Shown here: piece by piece, positions 27,255-36,416 of the stretch
Layout of the letters: every line of letters begins with the position of its first letter
Numbering within the stretch: position 1 is the first letter of the stretch
Source of the DNA: Psychromarinibacter sediminicola
Lineage (GTDB): Bacteria > Pseudomonadota > Alphaproteobacteria > Rhodobacterales > Rhodobacteraceae
DNA: 46,746 nucleotides
NCBI RefSeq assembly: GCF_029168335.1
Contig: NZ_JARGYC010000038.1
Coordinates: 1-46,746, forward strand
Reading direction: 5' to 3'
Program-made: the position numbers and the translations under genes
The notes under the pieces: generated by a model
Told to the model about the DNA's origin: nothing
Seen by the model: only the letters and a program-made list of their open reading frames with translations
Databases searched by the model: none

Positions 27255-28313
27255 TCAGCGCTCCAGTCCCAGCATCCGGCGGTTCGCGGCCTCGTCCGTG
27301 CCCGCGCCGGCGAAATCGTCGAACGCCCGCTCGGTCACCCGGATGATGTGGTCGCGCACGAAGGCGGCCCCCTCGCGCGCCCCGTCCTCGGGATGCTTCA
27401 GCGCGCATTCCCATTCCACGACGGCCCAGCCGTCGAAATCCATCGCGGCGAGCTTCGAGAACACCGCGCCGAAATCCACCTGCCCGTCGCCCAGCGACCG
27501 GAACCGCCCGGCGCGGTTCACCCAGCTCTGGTAACCGCCATAGACGCCCTGCCGGCCGGTCGGATTGAACTCGGCATCCTTGACGTGGAACATCCCGATC
27601 CGGTCGGCATAGATGTCGAGATTGTCGAGATAATCCAGGCACTGCAGCACGTAGTGGCTGGGGTCGTAGAGCATCATCGCCCGGTCGTGATTGCCGGTGC
27701 GCTCCAGGAACATCTCGTAGGTGACGCCGTCGTGCAGATCCTCGCCGGGATGGATCTCGTAGCAGATGTCGACGCCGCAGTCCTCGGCATGGTCGAGGAT
27801 CGGCCGCCAGCGCGCGGCGAGCTCGTCGAACGCCGTCTCCACCAGCCCGGCGGGCCGTTGCGGCCAGGGATAGACGAAGGGCCAGGCCAGCGCGCCGGAG
27901 AAGGCGGCGATGGCCGTCAGGCCCATGTTCTTCGACGCCGTCAGCGTCTTCATCACCTGATCGACGGCCCATTCCTGCCGCGCCTTGGGGTCGTTGTGGA
28001 CCGAGGGGTCGGCAAACCCGTCGAACGCCGCGTCATAGGCGGGATGCACCGCGACGAGCTGGCCCTGCAGATGCGCGGAGAGCTCGGTGACGGCGATGCC
28101 GCGCTCGGCCGCGACGCCCTTGAACTCGTCGCAGTAGTCCTTCGACGCCGCCGCCTTGTCGAGATCGAAGAGCCGCGCGTCCCAGCTGGGCACCTGGACG
28201 CCGCGATAGCCGCAGTCCGCGGCCCATTGCGTGATGGCGTCCCAGGAATTGAACGGGGACTCGTCGCCCGCGAATTGCGCAAGAAACAGCGCCGGGCCTT
28301 GCAGCGTCTTCAT
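27255..28313 (-). CDS. Sugar phosphate isomerase/epimerase (AP_endonuc_2 TIM barrel)
   Basis: A 352-residue TIM-barrel protein of the xylose-isomerase-like superfamily (CGYRGVQVPSWDARLFD; VDICYEIHPGEDLHDGVTYE; DPSHYVLQCLDYLDN; RIGMFHVKDAEFNPTG; VVEWECALKHPEDG). The Glu, Asp and His residues in those segments are the expected metal ligands. The GGAGGAGAG site before the ATG fixes the start at 28313, although the frame is open upstream through the operator region. It is the first gene of the leftward ABC operon and is divergent from the LacI regulator. Confidence 0.88.
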   Translation of the reverse strand: MKTLQGPALFLAQFAGDESPFNSWDAITQWAADCGYRGVQVPSWDARLFDLDKAAASKDYCDEFKGVAAERGIAVTELSAHLQGQLVAVHPAYDAAFDGFADPSVHNDPKARQEWAVDQVMKTLTASKNMGLTAIAAFSGALAWPFVYPWPQRPAGLVETAFDELAARWRPILDHAEDCGVDICYEIHPGEDLHDGVTYEMFLERTGNHDRAMMLYDPSHYVLQCLDYLDNLDIYADRIGMFHVKDAEFNPTGRQGVYGGYQSWVNRAGRFRSLGDGQVDFGAVFSKLAAMDFDGWAVVEWECALKHPEDGAREGAAFVRDHIIRVTERAFDDFAGAGTDEAANRRMLGLER

Positions 28314-28348
28314 TGTCTCTCCTCCCCCGCCGCCTCTTCGGGCGGCAT

Positions 28349-28362
28349 TGTAAACGTTTACA
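28349..28362. promoter_or_regulatory. LacI-family operator O1 (perfect palindrome)
   Basis: TGTAAACGTTTACA, a perfect 14-bp palindrome with the central CG typical of LacI-family operators. It spans the expected transcription start (near 28360) of the leftward sugar operon. Confidence 0.85.
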
Positions 28363-28366
28363 TTGC

Positions 28367-28395
28367 GTGATATCTGATTCTGTAATCGTTTACAA
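28367..28395 (-). promoter_or_regulatory. Candidate promoter of the leftward sugar ABC operon
   Basis: On the minus strand TTGTAA (28395-28390), a 17-bp spacer and TATCAC (28372-28367). The -35 box is inside operator O2 and the start site inside operator O1, so a bound repressor would block polymerase. Confidence 0.55.
28381..28394. promoter_or_regulatory. LacI-family operator O2 (near-palindrome)
   Basis: TGTAATCGTTTACA, identical to O1 except for one base in the left half. It is centred 32 bp, about three helical turns, from O1. Confidence 0.8.
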
Positions 28396-28460
28396 CAGGA
28401 CTTGTGCGCCAGATGATGGCACCGGCGCGGCGGCCGGGCCGGACGGAAAGGGAAGACGCG

Positions 28461-29498
28461 ATGACCAAGGGCGTCCCCAGCATCCGCGACGTGGCGGATG
28501 CGGCCGGCGTTTCGACGGCCACGGTCAGCCGCGCGCTGTCCAATCCCGGCGTGGTCACGGAAACGACCCGGCGCGCCGTCTTCGACGCCATCGAGCAGAC
28601 CGGCTATACGGTCAACGTCGCCGCCCGCAACCTGCGCCGGCGCGAGACCGGCGGTGTCGTGGTCCTGGTCCCGAACCTGGGCAACGCCTTCTTCTCGCTG
28701 ATCCTCGCCGGCATCGCCGAGGTCATGGCCGAGGCCGACTTGAACGTCCTGATCGCCGACACGGCGCCCGGCGTGAACGACGAACGGCAGATCCTGGACT
28801 ATCTGGGCAACCACCGGGCAGACGGGCTGATCGTGCTCGACGGCATGCTGTCGGCCGATCTCTTGCTGGACCGCGGCGACCCGCGCACACGCGCGCCGCT
28901 GGTCTTCGCCTGCGAATGGGTCGAGGATCTGGTGCGGCCGGCGGTCACCATCGACAATGTCGCCGCGGCCAGGCTCGCCGTCCGGCACCTAGTCGATCTG
29001 GGCCACCGCGACATCGGCCACCTGGCCGGACCGCCCGGCAACGTGCTGACCGCGACGCGACGCGCCGGCGCGGAACAGTGCCTGGCAGAGGCCGGGCTCG
29101 ACCTTCGCGACGACTGGTTCATCGACGGCGATTTCTCGCTGCGCTCCGGCGCCGCCGCGGCGGAACGGTGGATGGCGCTCCGGCACCGGCCGACGGCCCT
29201 CTTCTGCGCCAGCGACCAGATGGCCTGCGGCTTCATCGCGGCGCTGCATCGCGCCGGCTACTCCGTGCCGCGCGACGTGTCGGTCGTCGGCTTCGACGAC
29301 ATCGAGTTCGCCGCGCATTTCGTGCCGCCGCTGACCACGATCCACCAGCCCCGCGTCGAGATCGGGCGCACCGCGGCCCGCATGCTCCTGCGGCGCATGG
29401 AGGCAAGGCGGATGGAGCGGCCCGACCCCGAGACGACGTCCGAGACGCTGCCCGTGCGCCTGGTCGTCCGCGACAGCACGCGGCGCGTGTCGGTCTAG
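28461..29498 (+). CDS. LacI-family repressor of the sugar ABC operon
   Basis: A 345-residue LacI/GalR protein: helix-turn-helix and hinge at residues about 4-50 (SIRDVADAAGVSTATVSRAL) and a sugar-binding-protein-like domain (VVVLVPNLGNAFFSLILAGI; LFCASDQMACGFIAALHRAG; DVSVVGFDDIEFAAHFVPPL). The start at 28461 follows AAAGGGAAG. It is divergent from the isomerase/dehydrogenase/ABC operon, and two matching operators lie in the intergenic region, so it most likely represses that operon and itself, with an imported sugar or intermediate as inducer (inference). Confidence 0.92.
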   Translation: MTKGVPSIRDVADAAGVSTATVSRALSNPGVVTETTRRAVFDAIEQTGYTVNVAARNLRRRETGGVVVLVPNLGNAFFSLILAGIAEVMAEADLNVLIADTAPGVNDERQILDYLGNHRADGLIVLDGMLSADLLLDRGDPRTRAPLVFACEWVEDLVRPAVTIDNVAAARLAVRHLVDLGHRDIGHLAGPPGNVLTATRRAGAEQCLAEAGLDLRDDWFIDGDFSLRSGAAAAERWMALRHRPTALFCASDQMACGFIAALHRAGYSVPRDVSVVGFDDIEFAAHFVPPLTTIHQPRVEIGRTAARMLLRRMEARRMERPDPETTSETLPVRLVVRDSTRRVSV

Positions 29499-29510
29499 TT
29501 TGGCCGGCCG

Positions 29511-30317
29511 TTACGCCCCCCGCATCACCGGCCGCAGCGCATCGACGATATCCAGCAGAGCATAGACCCCCAGCGCCGCGACCGACACGCCCAGCCAGCT
29601 GCCCGTCAGCGCCAGGAACGGCAGCAGCCCCGACACGCCGGCGACGATGACCACCGGCCAGTCGCCCGGCGCGAGCGGGGCCGGCGGCGCGGCCGGCGCC
29701 GGCATTCGCTGCTCCACCCGGTCGCGGACCATCCGCGCCAGCAGCCGCCCGCTCGCGGCGCCGCCGGCCAGCGCGGTCCAGCCCCAGCCGCCGCCCAGCA
29801 CCCGGTCGGCCAGCAGGCCGATCGCGAGGTACAGCGTCACCCATTGCAGCATGTCCACGAAGAAATCCATGTCGGCGCCGCGGGTCGAGCTCCGCCCCGT
29901 CACCCGCGCCAGCGTACCGTCGACGCAGTCCAGCACCTGGAACAGCGCCCCGCCCAGCGCCACGACCCATGGCGCCGCCGGCAGCGGCAGCGCCCAGGCC
30001 AGCGCCGGAAGCGCCAGCGCCAGCGCCATGCCGAGCAGCGTCACCGCCATCGGCGCGAGACCCGCCCGCGCGCAGAGCCAGACCAGCGGCAGGCTCGGCG
30101 CCCGGTACAGCACCGCGATGGCCCAGGAGCCGCGCAATTCCTGCCGCAGCCGCCCGCCGCGCAGGTCGTCCGCGATCTCCGCCAGTGTCGGGTGATGCCG
30201 TTCCGCCAATCCTGCGCCCCCGGGCTCCGTCCGTCGCGGGGGTCTTAGCACACGGAGGCCCGGGCGCCAGAGCGTGTCGCACAAAAGCGCGGCCCGGTCC
30301 CCGCGCGCCCCGGACAC
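29511..30317 (-). CDS. CDP-alcohol phosphatidyltransferase family protein
   Basis: An inner-membrane protein with several hydrophobic spans and a complete CDP-alcohol phosphotransferase motif: Asp130, Asp133-Gly134, Ala137-Arg138, Gly147, Asp151 and Asp155 (DCVDGTLAR ... GADMDFFVD). Such enzymes join a CDP-activated lipid or alcohol to a hydroxyl acceptor, making phospholipid head groups or related lipids. The listed GTG start is the longest option, but the first 36 residues are Arg/Pro-rich and lack a ribosome-binding site; a TTG at 30209, giving 232 residues, is a plausible true start. It converges on the LacI gene with 12 bp between them and is not obviously linked to its neighbours. Confidence 0.82.
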   Translation of the reverse strand: MSGARGDRAALLCDTLWRPGLRVLRPPRRTEPGGAGLAERHHPTLAEIADDLRGGRLRQELRGSWAIAVLYRAPSLPLVWLCARAGLAPMAVTLLGMALALALPALAWALPLPAAPWVVALGGALFQVLDCVDGTLARVTGRSSTRGADMDFFVDMLQWVTLYLAIGLLADRVLGGGWGWTALAGGAASGRLLARMVRDRVEQRMPAPAAPPAPLAPGDWPVVIVAGVSGLLPFLALTGSWLGVSVAALGVYALLDIVDALRPVMRGA

Positions 30318-30348
30318 GCGAAATCAACACGTTAGAGCGCGCCGCGCG

Positions 30349-31074
30349 CTAGGCTGCGGCGCCCTCGAAATAGTCCGGAAATTCCTCGCGCAGCAATGTC
30401 ACCCGCCGGATCGTCGCGCCGATATGGCCCCGCATCGCCGCCGCCGCCAGCTCCGGATCGCCCGAGGCCAGCCCCTCGACCACGGCCATGTGGCCGTGCA
30501 CGATCTCCGACAGCTTGCCGGAGCGCGGAAGCTCCAGCCGCTGGCACCGGGCCAGGTGCCCCAGCCGCCGCGCCAGCATGCGGTAAAGCGGTATCATCCC
30601 CACCGCCTCGAACAGCGTCGCGTGGAACCCCCGGTCCAGCTCGTAGAACAGCGCCATCTGCGACGGGTCGTCCATCAGCGCCTCCTGCATGCGGACATAG
30701 CTTCGCGCCCGCTTGACCACGGCCGCGTCGCCGGCCAGCGCCACCCTGCGCACAACCTCGGTCTCGATCGCGACCCGCAGGAAATGCGTCTCCTTCAGCT
30801 GGTCCTCGTCGATCCGCGCGACGACCGTCTTCGACTGCGGATAGATCCGGATCAGCCCGTCCTCCTCCAGCCGCTGCAGCGCCTCGCGCACCGGGGTCTG
30901 GCTGACGCCGTAGGCCTTGGCCAGATCGTTGCGCGACAGGGTCGCATCGGGCGGCAGGTCGAATTCCAGGATGCGGGTGCGCAGATCCTCGTAGACGCGG
31001 TCGGCCGCGGTTCCTCCGCTATCCACCCGGCTGGCGACTCCGCCCCGCAATTTGTTCTCCGTCGACAGGTTCAT
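30349..31074 (-). CDS. GntR-family regulator (FCD domain)
   Basis: A 241-residue regulator with an N-terminal winged helix-turn-helix (RVYEDLRTRILEFDLPPD; LSRNDLAKAYGVSQTPVREA, residues about 26-70) and an all-helical FCD ligand-binding domain that carries Asp/His residues typical of metal-dependent FCD sensors (DRGFHATLFEAV; HGHMAVVEGLASGD). This class often senses sugar acids or other carboxylates. It is divergent from the TRAP and sugar-acid catabolic genes, with back-to-back promoters and a palindrome between them, so it very likely controls that array. Confidence 0.9.
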   Translation of the reverse strand: MNLSTENKLRGGVASRVDSGGTAADRVYEDLRTRILEFDLPPDATLSRNDLAKAYGVSQTPVREALQRLEEDGLIRIYPQSKTVVARIDEDQLKETHFLRVAIETEVVRRVALAGDAAVVKRARSYVRMQEALMDDPSQMALFYELDRGFHATLFEAVGMIPLYRMLARRLGHLARCQRLELPRSGKLSEIVHGHMAVVEGLASGDPELAAAAMRGHIGATIRRVTLLREEFPDYFEGAAA

Positions 31075-31131
31075 GTCCGGTCCCGTGCCGTCGTCCCCAT
31101 GGCGCCGGCCCGAGTGGCAGACACCGGAAAA

Positions 31132-31160
31132 ACTGTAGGATCGCTTGGCGGTTGATTCAA
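31132..31160 (-). promoter_or_regulatory. Candidate promoter of the gntR-type gene
   Basis: On the minus strand TTGAAT (31160-31155), a 17-bp spacer and TACAGT (31137-31132). Its -35 box overlaps that of the opposing TRAP promoter. Confidence 0.55.
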
Positions 31161-31180
31161 CTAGGTCACTAATATATTAG
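31152..31180 (+). promoter_or_regulatory. Candidate promoter of the TRAP/catabolic array
   Basis: TTGATT (31152-31157), a 17-bp spacer and TATTAG (31175-31180); a TATATT at 31173-31178 gives a 15-bp spacing. The -10 lies inside the palindrome at 31169-31180, a layout expected for repression. Confidence 0.5.
31169..31180. promoter_or_regulatory. Candidate GntR/FCD operator
   Basis: CTAATATATTAG, a perfect 12-bp AT-rich palindrome in otherwise GC-rich DNA, between the gntR-type gene and dctP and overlapping the TRAP -10 box. The assignment to the adjacent regulator is inferred from position. Confidence 0.6.
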
Positions 31181-31247
31181 CATGGCGTTATCGGCGGCGG
31201 ACATGGTGCCCGCCGCTGGGGACAGTGATTTCAAAGGGAGGAAATCC

Positions 31248-32279
31248 ATGAAAGTCAAAGGCTTGGGCACGGCGCTCGCAACCTTCGCCGCGCTTGGAAT
31301 CGGGACTCTGTCGGCGGATGCCGCAGATCGCACGCTGAAGATCCAGACCTCGTCGAATGCCAGCCACGCCTCGCTGGCTTATCTCAACGAGGAATGGGTG
31401 CCGAAACTGGAAGCGATGACCGGCGGCTCGCTGACCGTCGAGCTTCTGCCGGTGAACGCGGTGGTTCCGCGCCGCGAGACGCCCGAGGCGATCAGCGTCG
31501 GCATCCTCGACGGCGACCTCACCTCGATCAACTACTTCTCCGGCGTCGACCCGGCCTTCGCGCTGATGGGCGACCTGATCGCGGGCTACGACAGCGCCGA
31601 CCAGATCCAGGCGTTCTGCGCCCAGGGCGGCGGCAAGGAAATGCTGCAGAAGCTCTATGACGCGCATTTCGAGGGCGTCCACGTCGTCGGCTGCGGCGCC
31701 TATGCCCGCGAAGCCTTCGTGTCCACCGTGCCGGTGCGCGGCGTCGAGGATCTGGAAGGGCTGAAGATCCGCTCGCCCGAGGGCCTGGCCGCCGACGTGT
31801 TCCGCCGCGCCGGCGCCGCGCCGGTGTCGATGGCCGGCTCGGAAACCTACGGCGCGCTGGAGAAGGGCGTGATCGACGCGGCCGACAACTCGGCCTACGC
31901 CAACAACGACGCCAACGGCATGCACGACATCGCCCAGTACCCGATCTTCCCGGGCATCCACTCCACCCCGATCCTGCAGTTCACCGTGTCCGAGCAGGTC
32001 TGGAACGAGCTGAGCGAGCAGGAGCAGGTGGCGCTCGAAGTGTGGTACCTGGCCGCCTATAACGGCCTGCGCCAGTACTTCGACCGGCTCGACCGCCAGC
32101 TGGTGGCCCGCGACAAGGCCGAGGGCGAGCTGACCATCATCGACTGGCCGCAGGAAGAGCGCGACAAGCTGCGCGAGATCGCCCAGGAAGCCTGGAACGA
32201 CTTCGCCGCGCAATCCGAGCTGGCGCAGGACGTGTATGACGCGCATATCGCCTTCATGAAAGAGGCGGGCCTGCTGTAA
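31248..32279 (+). CDS. dctP: TRAP transporter substrate-binding protein (DctP)
   Basis: A 343-residue periplasmic binding protein with a Sec signal peptide (about residues 1-26, ending SADAAD). The mature part has the DctP features LKIQTSSNASHASLAYLNEE, the conserved arginine region in GVEDLEGLKIRSPEG (the Arg that salt-bridges the substrate carboxylate) and SMAGSETYGALEKGVIDAAD. It delivers a carboxylate, probably a sugar acid given the downstream enzymes. The start at 31248 follows GGGAGG. It is separated from dctQM by 172 bp holding two stable hairpins. Confidence 0.92.
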   Translation: MKVKGLGTALATFAALGIGTLSADAADRTLKIQTSSNASHASLAYLNEEWVPKLEAMTGGSLTVELLPVNAVVPRRETPEAISVGILDGDLTSINYFSGVDPAFALMGDLIAGYDSADQIQAFCAQGGGKEMLQKLYDAHFEGVHVVGCGAYAREAFVSTVPVRGVEDLEGLKIRSPEGLAADVFRRAGAAPVSMAGSETYGALEKGVIDAADNSAYANNDANGMHDIAQYPIFPGIHSTPILQFTVSEQVWNELSEQEQVALEVWYLAAYNGLRQYFDRLDRQLVARDKAEGELTIIDWPQEERDKLREIAQEAWNDFAAQSELAQDVYDAHIAFMKEAGLL

Positions 32280-32290
32280 GGCCCCCGCTT

Positions 32291-32345
32291 CGCCGCGCCC
32301 GGCACGCCCCGGGCGCGGCGTCCCGACCGGCCCCCGGAAGGCCGG
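32291..32345 (+). repeat. Two GC-rich hairpins between dctP and dctQM
   Basis: A perfect 12-bp stem, CGCCGCGCCCGG (32291-32302) and CCGGGCGCGGCG (32309-32320), is followed by CCGGCC (32327-32332) and GGCCGG (32340-32345). No T-run follows. The position fits an mRNA-stabilising or partial-termination element that lets the binding protein be made in excess over the membrane subunits. Confidence 0.55.
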
Positions 32346-32451
32346 CAGACCAAACTCCGCCCCGGCAGCCGGCCGGCAGGATAGCTGACAGCACACACAG
32401 TTGACGCGGCCGCGCACAGCCGTGCATGCCGCACCGGGAAGAGGGCCAGCC

Positions 32452-34527
32452 ATGAGCCGCGAGTACGAAGACCGCCTGCAGGACGCACCGCTGGAAGTGT
32501 CCGGGGACGACCCGATCCACGACCAGGACAGCGTGGCAAGGTCGGCCTATACGCCGGTCGATCACCTCAGCCACCTCATCGGCATCGGCATATCGTGCTT
32601 CTACATGGTGGCCGCGCTGGCCACGCTCTACGAGGTCTTCTCGCGCTATCTGATGAACGCGCCGACCCACTGGGCGTTCGAGACGGTGATGATGCTCTGC
32701 GCCGCCGCCTGGATGCTCTCCGCCGGCTTCATCACGATGAAGAACCGCCATATCGGCATCACCGTGTTCCATGTCATGGCCAGCGACAAGCAGCGCTGGT
32801 GGCTCGACCTGTTCGGCATGGTGGTGGGCGTCTTCGCGCTCTACATGCTGCTGGCCGACGCCTCGATCCGCGCCTATGTCAGTGTCGAGCGGCTGGAGAA
32901 ATCGGGCTCCGCCTTCAACTCGCCGCTGCCGATGATGCTGAAATCGCTGATGGTGGCGGGCGCCTTCCTGTATCTCACCCAGCTGATGGTGAACCTGCAC
33001 CGCCACTTCGCGTCGCCCGCGTTGCGGCTGGCGGTTAAGGTGCTGGGGGCCTATTTCATCGTCTATTTCGTCTCGGGGTTCCTGGCCGAATATCTCGGCT
33101 TCGGCCTGGCCGAGACGTTCTCCGGCTTCATCTCCCAGATCGGCGACGCGCTCGACCCCTCCGGCGCGCTGCAGATGCGCGAGATGGACCTGGGCACCGT
33201 CTCGATCATCATGGTGCTCCTGCTGATCGCGCTGATGATGACCGGCATGCCGCTGGGCATCGTGACGCTGTTCGTCTCGGTCATCATGGCGATCTCGTTC
33301 TTCGGCCCGCGCGGGCTGTTCCTGGTGTCCTCGAACGCCGCGGGGCTGCTGGAGCACTATACCCTCGTCGCCGTGCCGTTCTTCGTTCTCATGGCCTCGA
33401 TCCTGGAACGCGCCGGCATTGCCGAGGATCTGTTCGACGCGATGTCGATCTTCGCCGGCAACCTGCGCGGCGGCGTCGCGGTGCAGACCACCGTGGTCGC
33501 CGTGATCCTCGCCGCCATGTCCGGCGTGATGGGCGGCGAGATCGTGATGCTGGGCCTCGTCGCGCTGCCGCAGATGTTCCGCCTGGGCTACGACCGGAAA
33601 CTGACCATCGGCCTGATCTGCGCCGCCGGCGCGCTGGCCACGCTGATCCCGCCGTCGATCATCATGATCGTCTACGGCCTGTCGGCCGAGGTGGGCATCG
33701 GCGACCTGTTCATGGCCGGCGCGACGCCGGGCATCATGCTGGCCGTGTTCTATGCCAGCTACGTGCTGATCCGCTGCAACCTGAACCCGTCGCTGGCGCC
33801 GACCGCCGCCGAGGTGGCCGAGCGCACCGGCGAGGACCAGAAGCTGTCGAAGGACCGGGTCACCGCCGTCATCCTCTGCATCATCCTGATCGCCTGCGTG
33901 ATGGGGTCGATCTACGGCGGCATCGCTTCGGTGACCGAGGCCGCGGCGGTGGGCTGCATCGGCTCGCTCTTCGTCGCCGCGGTGCGCAACCAGTTCAAGT
34001 GGAGCGTCGTCAGCGCCGCGATGATGGGCTCGATGGCGACCGTCGGCACGATCATCTGGCTGGTCCTGGGCGCCGTCAGCTTCGTCGGCATCTTCAACCT
34101 CGTCGGCGGCGGCGACTTCATGCGCTCGCTGTTCCTCGACATGGGGCTGTCGGCGCTCGGCACGATCCTGGTGATGATGCTGATCCTGATGGTCCTGGGC
34201 ACCTTCATGGAATGGATCGCCATCGTGTTCATCACCGTGCCGGTCTTCGCGCCGGTGGTGATGACCCTTGCACCCGAGCTGGGACTCACCGAAAGTCAGG
34301 CGAAAATCTGGTTCGGCATCCTGTTCGTGATGAACATCCAGATCTACTTCCTGTCGCCGCCCTTCGGCCCGGCCTGCTTCTGGCTGAAATCGGTGGCGCC
34401 CAAGGACGTGACGCTGCAGGAGATCTTCATCTCCGTGCTGCCCTTCATCGCGCTGCAGGTGACCGGGCTCATCCTGGTGATGCTGTTCCCGTCCATCGCC
34501 CTGTGGCTGCCCGACCTGTTGAACTGA
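32452..34527 (+). CDS. Fused TRAP transporter membrane subunits DctQ-DctM
   Basis: A 691-residue integral membrane protein in which the small (DctQ) and large (DctM) TRAP subunits are fused. Residues about 40-200 are DctQ-like (YEVFSRYLMNAPTHWAFETV; AAWMLSAGFITMKNRHIGIT). DctM begins near residue 243 with VSIIMVLLLIALMMTGMPLG and continues with LIPPSIIMIVYGLSAEVGIG and TLAPELGLTESQAKIWFGIL. It imports substrate using a sodium gradient. Fused QM proteins are known in other TRAP systems. The N-terminal 40 residues are acidic and hydrophilic. GAGGG precedes the ATG; the micro-protein gene follows after 10 bp. Confidence 0.93.
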   Translation: MSREYEDRLQDAPLEVSGDDPIHDQDSVARSAYTPVDHLSHLIGIGISCFYMVAALATLYEVFSRYLMNAPTHWAFETVMMLCAAAWMLSAGFITMKNRHIGITVFHVMASDKQRWWLDLFGMVVGVFALYMLLADASIRAYVSVERLEKSGSAFNSPLPMMLKSLMVAGAFLYLTQLMVNLHRHFASPALRLAVKVLGAYFIVYFVSGFLAEYLGFGLAETFSGFISQIGDALDPSGALQMREMDLGTVSIIMVLLLIALMMTGMPLGIVTLFVSVIMAISFFGPRGLFLVSSNAAGLLEHYTLVAVPFFVLMASILERAGIAEDLFDAMSIFAGNLRGGVAVQTTVVAVILAAMSGVMGGEIVMLGLVALPQMFRLGYDRKLTIGLICAAGALATLIPPSIIMIVYGLSAEVGIGDLFMAGATPGIMLAVFYASYVLIRCNLNPSLAPTAAEVAERTGEDQKLSKDRVTAVILCIILIACVMGSIYGGIASVTEAAAVGCIGSLFVAAVRNQFKWSVVSAAMMGSMATVGTIIWLVLGAVSFVGIFNLVGGGDFMRSLFLDMGLSALGTILVMMLILMVLGTFMEWIAIVFITVPVFAPVVMTLAPELGLTESQAKIWFGILFVMNIQIYFLSPPFGPACFWLKSVAPKDVTLQEIFISVLPFIALQVTGLILVMLFPSIALWLPDLLN

Positions 34528-34537
34528 GGAGAGACCC

Positions 34538-34660
34538 ATGATCGGAAGAGACAGCCGCGAAGACATCGACGGGTACGGCATCTGGCCCTGGATCGCCGGT
34601 GTGGGTCTGGCGCTCGCGCTGATCTTCATCCTGCACTACTTCGCCACGCCGATTTCCTGA
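34538..34660 (+). CDS. 40-residue single-span membrane protein
   Basis: The ATG at 34538 follows the strong ribosome-binding site GAGGAGAG and opens a 40-codon frame ending in TGA at 34658-34660. The product has a charged N-terminus (MIGRDSREDIDGYG) and one hydrophobic span (about residues 15-36: IWPWIAGVGLALALIFILHY). It sits 10 bp after dctQM and 11 bases before the IlvD-type dehydratase ATG, so it looks like a genuine operon member and not a gap. I do not recognise the family. By position it may be an accessory micro-protein of the TRAP membrane complex (inference). Confidence 0.7.
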   Translation: MIGRDSREDIDGYGIWPWIAGVGLALALIFILHYFATPIS

Positions 34661-34670
34661 GGACACGCCG

Positions 34671-36415
<1,745 letters not shown>

Positions 36416-36416
<1 letters not shown>

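Noticed and set aside
28314-28988. Upstream extension of the TIM-barrel isomerase frame through the operators
   Set aside because: It would run antisense through the LacI repressor gene; the strong ribosome-binding site before 28313 marks the start.
32254-34629. 791-codon open frame opposite dctQM, rich in His, Asp and Glu
   Set aside because: Antisense shadow of a membrane-protein gene; it could be mistaken for a metal-binding protein but has no independent support.
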